The notes under the pieces are model-generated. The model searched no databases. It worked only from the letters and a program-made list of their open reading frames with translations, and was not told the origin of the DNA. Positions 34,939 through 37,317 of a DNA stretch of 37,317 nt are shown in pieces (position 1 is the first letter of the stretch; every line of letters begins with the position of its first letter). A program made the position numbers and the translations under genes. The DNA comes from a bacterium (GTDB lineage Bacteria > Elusimicrobiota > Elusimicrobia > Elusimicrobiales > UBA9959), in NCBI GenBank assembly GCA_021847485.1, contig JAJZRA010000014.1, positions 1-37,317 of the forward strand, written 5' to 3'.

Positions 34939-36111
34939 TTATTTTTTGATCCCTTCGAAAACCGCTTTCAGCAGTTCGTTCTCCGTCATGCCGCGGAACC
35001 CGCCCCACAGCACGCGCTTCATGCCCAGCATGTGGCCCATGCCCATCAGCGCCAGCGCCAGCAGCTCCGGGTCGTCGATGTTGAAGTCGCCCGCCGCGGC
35101 GGTCTTCCTGAGCTGGGCGGCGTAGTTGCGCAGGATGTAGCCGTAGTAGGCGTCGGCCAGCTTGCGGTCCATGAACTCGGCCTCGCGCATGATGCGGTAA
35201 CCGTACGGGTGCTCGCGGATGAAGTCGAACAGCGCGCGGAAGGCCATCGCCTCTATCTCCACGCGGTTCGCCGCGCCGGCGGAGTAGGCCGAGGCCTTCT
35301 TCACCAGGCAGTCGCGCATGCGCATGACCACCTTCTCCAGCGCGTCCTCCTTGGAGTCGAAGAACAGGTAGAACGTGCCGGCCGCGAACCCGGCCTTCCT
35401 GGCTATCTCCGCGACGCGCGCGCCGTTGTAGCCGCAGCGCCCGAAGACCTCCTCGGCGGCCGTTATCATGAGCCCCGCGGTATCCCCCGGCGCCGGCTTG
35501 GCGCGCGACGGGCCGGCGAGCGCCGGCTCCCACCACGGGAACGTCTTGCGGCTGAGGCCCCTGCCGCAGAGCCTGGCCGCGGCCTCGGCCGCCCTGGCCG
35601 GCACCGCGCCGCCGTCCCACACCTGGAACTTGACCGCGTAGAAGTACAGCGAGCCCAGCAGCGACCACGCGTGCGCCGCCGCGCGCGGCCCCGGGACGAA
35701 GCGCCCAAGCCGGCCGGCCAGCACCTCGGCCAGCGGGCCGTAGAAATCCTTGGCCAGCGCTTCGTCGCCGGCCTCCGCTTCGCGCATGGTCCTGAAGGAA
35801 TCCAGCCGCCGCGCCGTCGTCTCGAAGAACGCGCCGGCCACGGCCAGCGCCTCGGCCTCGGCGTTCTTCTGCTGCGGCAGCCCCGAGACGGCCCTTATCA
35901 GCTCGTCGCGCAGCTCCCGCGTCAGCGCCTGGATTATCTCTTCCTTAGATGCGAAATAGCGGTAGAACCCGCCCACGGCCAGGCCCGCGGCCGCGCAGAT
36001 GTCGGCCACGCCCGAGGCGGCGCAGCCCTTGCGGGCGAACACCGCCCCGGAGGCCGCTATCAGGCGCTCGCGGGTCTTTATCCCCTTGGGGGTGGCCGGG
36101 GCTGCGGTCAT
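34939..36111 (-). CDS. Tandem TetR-family regulator (two TetR units in one chain)
   Basis: A 390-aa protein, about twice the normal TetR length. The first helix-turn-helix domain (13-60) has IAASGAVFARKGCAASGVADICAAAGLAVGGFYRYFASKEEI; the second (about 211-257) has TAAEEVFGRCGYNGARVAEIARKAGFAAGTFYLFFDSKEDAL. Each is followed by a helical ligand-binding-type domain. The halves are diverged, so the duplication is old. The start overlaps the fabG stop by one base. It probably regulates its own operon through the palindrome at 36958-36978; an acyl-CoA or similar ligand is a guess from the neighbouring fatty-acid-type genes. Confidence 0.93.
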   Translation of the reverse strand: MTAAPATPKGIKTRERLIAASGAVFARKGCAASGVADICAAAGLAVGGFYRYFASKEEIIQALTRELRDELIRAVSGLPQQKNAEAEALAVAGAFFETTARRLDSFRTMREAEAGDEALAKDFYGPLAEVLAGRLGRFVPGPRAAAHAWSLLGSLYFYAVKFQVWDGGAVPARAAEAAARLCGRGLSRKTFPWWEPALAGPSRAKPAPGDTAGLMITAAEEVFGRCGYNGARVAEIARKAGFAAGTFYLFFDSKEDALEKVVMRMRDCLVKKASAYSAGAANRVEIEAMAFRALFDFIREHPYGYRIMREAEFMDRKLADAYYGYILRNYAAQLRKTAAAGDFNIDDPELLALALMGMGHMLGMKRVLWGGFRGMTENELLKAVFEGIKK

Positions 36112-36854
36112 TATATTACCAGGCCCCCGTCCACCGAGATCACCTGGCCGGTCACGAAGGCCGACTCCTCGTTGGCGAGGAAGTAATAGGCGTTGGCGAT
36201 GTCCTCGGGCTTGCCGAGGCGCTTCAGCGGGGTCTTCTCGCTGATCGCGGTCAGGATCTTCTCCGGCACGGTGCCGAGCATCTCGGTCATCGTGTAGCCG
36301 GGCGCCACCGCGTTCACGCGGATGCCGTCGCGGCCCATCTCCTTGGCCCAGGTCTTCGTCAGGCCGATGATGCCGAACTTGGAGGCCGCGTAGTTGCTCT
36401 GGCCCATGTTGCCGTACACGCCGACCACCGAGGAGGTGTTGACGATCGTGCCGGTCTTGCGCTCCTTCATGTGGGGAGCCACGGCCTTGGTGCAGAGGAA
36501 GGCGCCCTTCAGGTTGACGTTGATGACCATGTCCCAGTCGTTCTCAGCCATCTTGTGCAGCATCGCGTCGCGGGTGATGCCGGCGTTGTTGACCAGCGTG
36601 TCCACGCCGCCCAGGTCGGCGATGACCTGCTTGATCGCGGCTTCCACGGAAGCCTGGTTGGTCACGTCCACCTTGTACCAGCGCACGTTGTCGTGGCCGT
36701 AGGCGTCGCCCAGCTGCCGGGCCGCCTTGGTCAGCAGTTCCTCGTTGACGTCGAACAGGGCCACTTTCCAGTTGCCGGACTTCAGGAACCTCTCGGCGCC
36801 CGCGTAGCCTAGGCCGCGGGCCGCGCCGGTGATAACAGCAGTCTTCTTGTTCAT
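36111..36854 (-). CDS. fabG-like: FabG/PhaB-like short-chain dehydrogenase (3-oxoacyl reductase)
   Basis: A 247-aa SDR reductase. The cofactor motif GAARGLG (10-16), NNAG, the catalytic Ser in NTSSVVG, YAASK with the active-site Tyr and Lys, and the VNAVAPGYTMTEM segment are complete. The family reduces 3-oxoacyl-ACP or acetoacetyl-CoA with NADPH. It is the first gene of the operon with the tandem TetR and KAS III-like genes, so a specialised acyl-chain pathway is more likely than housekeeping fatty-acid synthesis. AAGGAG precedes the ATG at 36854. The 5' leader is about 100 nt. Confidence 0.95.
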   Translation of the reverse strand: MNKKTAVITGAARGLGYAGAERFLKSGNWKVALFDVNEELLTKAARQLGDAYGHDNVRWYKVDVTNQASVEAAIKQVIADLGGVDTLVNNAGITRDAMLHKMAENDWDMVINVNLKGAFLCTKAVAPHMKERKTGTIVNTSSVVGVYGNMGQSNYAASKFGIIGLTKTWAKEMGRDGIRVNAVAPGYTMTEMLGTVPEKILTAISEKTPLKRLGKPEDIANAYYFLANEESAFVTGQVISVDGGLVI

Positions 36855-36957
36855 TTTAATTCTCCTTGATTACCCCCCGCCTCACCGACGGGAGCGCTTG
36901 AATTTTTACTTCGCTCTCGAACCTTCCCCACCCCGCGTCCCGCGGACAGGACAAAAG

Positions 36958-36978
36958 TGAATAATGGTTCAGTATTCA
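36958..36978. promoter_or_regulatory. Candidate TetR-family operator
   Basis: An inverted repeat, TGAATA - 9 nt - TATTCA, lies immediately downstream of the proposed fabG -10 box and so over the transcription start. TetR proteins usually bind such palindromes; the tandem TetR gene is in the operon it would control. Confidence 0.5.
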
Positions 36979-36979
36979 T

Positions 36980-37008
36980 TTTTTATCATAATTCAAAAAC
37001 CGTGTCAA
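36980..37008 (-). promoter_or_regulatory. Promoter of the fabG-tetR-KAS III operon
   Basis: On the minus strand a perfect TTGACA (37008-37003), a 17-nt spacer and TAAAAA (36985-36980). The leader from here to the fabG ATG is about 120 nt and I saw no further clear element in it. Upstream, 37034-37048 is a GC-rich palindrome (GGGCGGCCGCCGCCC) of unknown role. Confidence 0.55.
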
Positions 37009-37139
37009 CACTTTTATCGCCCCCCCGCGGTACGGGCGGCCGCCGCCCGCCCCCTCTTCCTTATATATAGGGTTCGGCGGCGGAGATTTATTTTTTTCTG
37101 GAAATGCTCCTCGTTATTTGCTATTCTTATCTTTACCGC

Positions 37140-37218
37140 GGGGTCGTGGTGTAGCCTGGTTTAACACGTCGCCCTGTCAAGGCGAAGACCGCGGGTTCGA
37201 ATCCCGTCGACCCCGCCA
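37140..37218 (+). tRNA. tRNA-Asp (anticodon GTC), CCA encoded
   Basis: The acceptor GGGGTCG pairs with CGACCCC; the D arm is GTGTAGCCTGGTTTAACAC; the anticodon stem TCGCC / GGCGA encloses CTGTCAA (GTC at 37176-37178); the T arm is GCGGG-TTCGAAT-CCCGT. Discriminator G and CCA (37216-37218) are encoded. Confidence 0.97.
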
Positions 37219-37242
37219 AATTTTTCTCCCGAGAAATTTGGC
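37215..37242. other. Palindrome sharing the 3' end of tRNA-Asp
   Basis: GCCAAATTTTTCTC (37215-37228) pairs with GAGAAATTTGGC (37231-37242) apart from two extra T. It includes the discriminator base and CCA of the tRNA. It could be a terminator or a processing element. The remaining 75 bp to the window end show no gene. Confidence 0.5.
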
Positions 37243-37317
37243 AGAATTTAAGTCCGCTTGAGCGTTTAGCTCCCGCAGTTTCTCCGCCGGAAAAATAAAT
37301 TTTAATTTTATTTTCTT

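Overview
The window is GC-rich, gene-dense bacterial chromosome, with many ATGA, GTGA or TGATG start-stop overlaps. The gene set (LptE, MurJ, KAS III and FabG, S20, ThyX) indicates a didermic bacterium. The combination of high GC, frequent ATA isoleucine codons and GACAGACACC-type palindromes reminds me of uncultured Elusimicrobiota. That placement is a low-confidence inference; no rRNA or other decisive marker is present.

Left edge, about 1-6,716, minus strand: a bacterial microcompartment (BMC) operon that runs off the window. In transcription order it reads PLP aminotransferase, PduS-like flavin/Fe-S protein, PduT-like tandem-BMC protein with Cys38, triosephosphate isomerase, PduL, BMC-H shell protein, EutN/CcmL vertex protein and EutE/PduP aldehyde dehydrogenase (C terminus outside the window). 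EutE and PduL carry N-terminal amphipathic extensions that look like encapsulation peptides. Core chemistry is aldehyde to acyl-CoA to acyl phosphate. The isomerase suggests the aldehyde comes from cleavage of a sugar phosphate. The aldehyde-forming enzyme is not in view.

6,730-11,790: a secreted HEXXH putative metallopeptidase, a YtxH-domain protein, then a minus-strand mazG, GH3 (NagZ-like) and sodium:solute symporter operon. 11,869-16,772: a plus-strand operon of thyX, a membrane-fusion-like secreted protein, a chlorite-dismutase-family protein, glgC, phoH and ybeY, closed by a terminator. 16,815-21,610: a secreted Hsp20-like protein, then leuS-lptE-holA, an order also seen in E. coli. rpsT and murJ diverge across only 22 bp, and murJ is followed by a short uvrC and a methylguanine methyltransferase-domain gene.

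25,163-30,450: a candidate small RNA with a strong promoter and terminator, an adenosine-specific kinase, uvrB, an IspH protein fused to a UbiA-like membrane domain, an ECF sigma factor and tRNA-Val. 30,492-37,317: an OPT-family transporter, a secreted alpha/beta hydrolase, a fabG, tandem-TetR and KAS III-like operon with a candidate operator at its promoter, and tRNA-Asp.

Three REP-like palindromic elements lie at 3' ends of genes, one inside the BMC operon. Several lead genes have a -10 box 6-7 nt before the ATG and no Shine-Dalgarno sequence, which suggests leaderless transcripts. No CRISPR array, insertion-sequence transposase, prophage gene or rRNA was seen.
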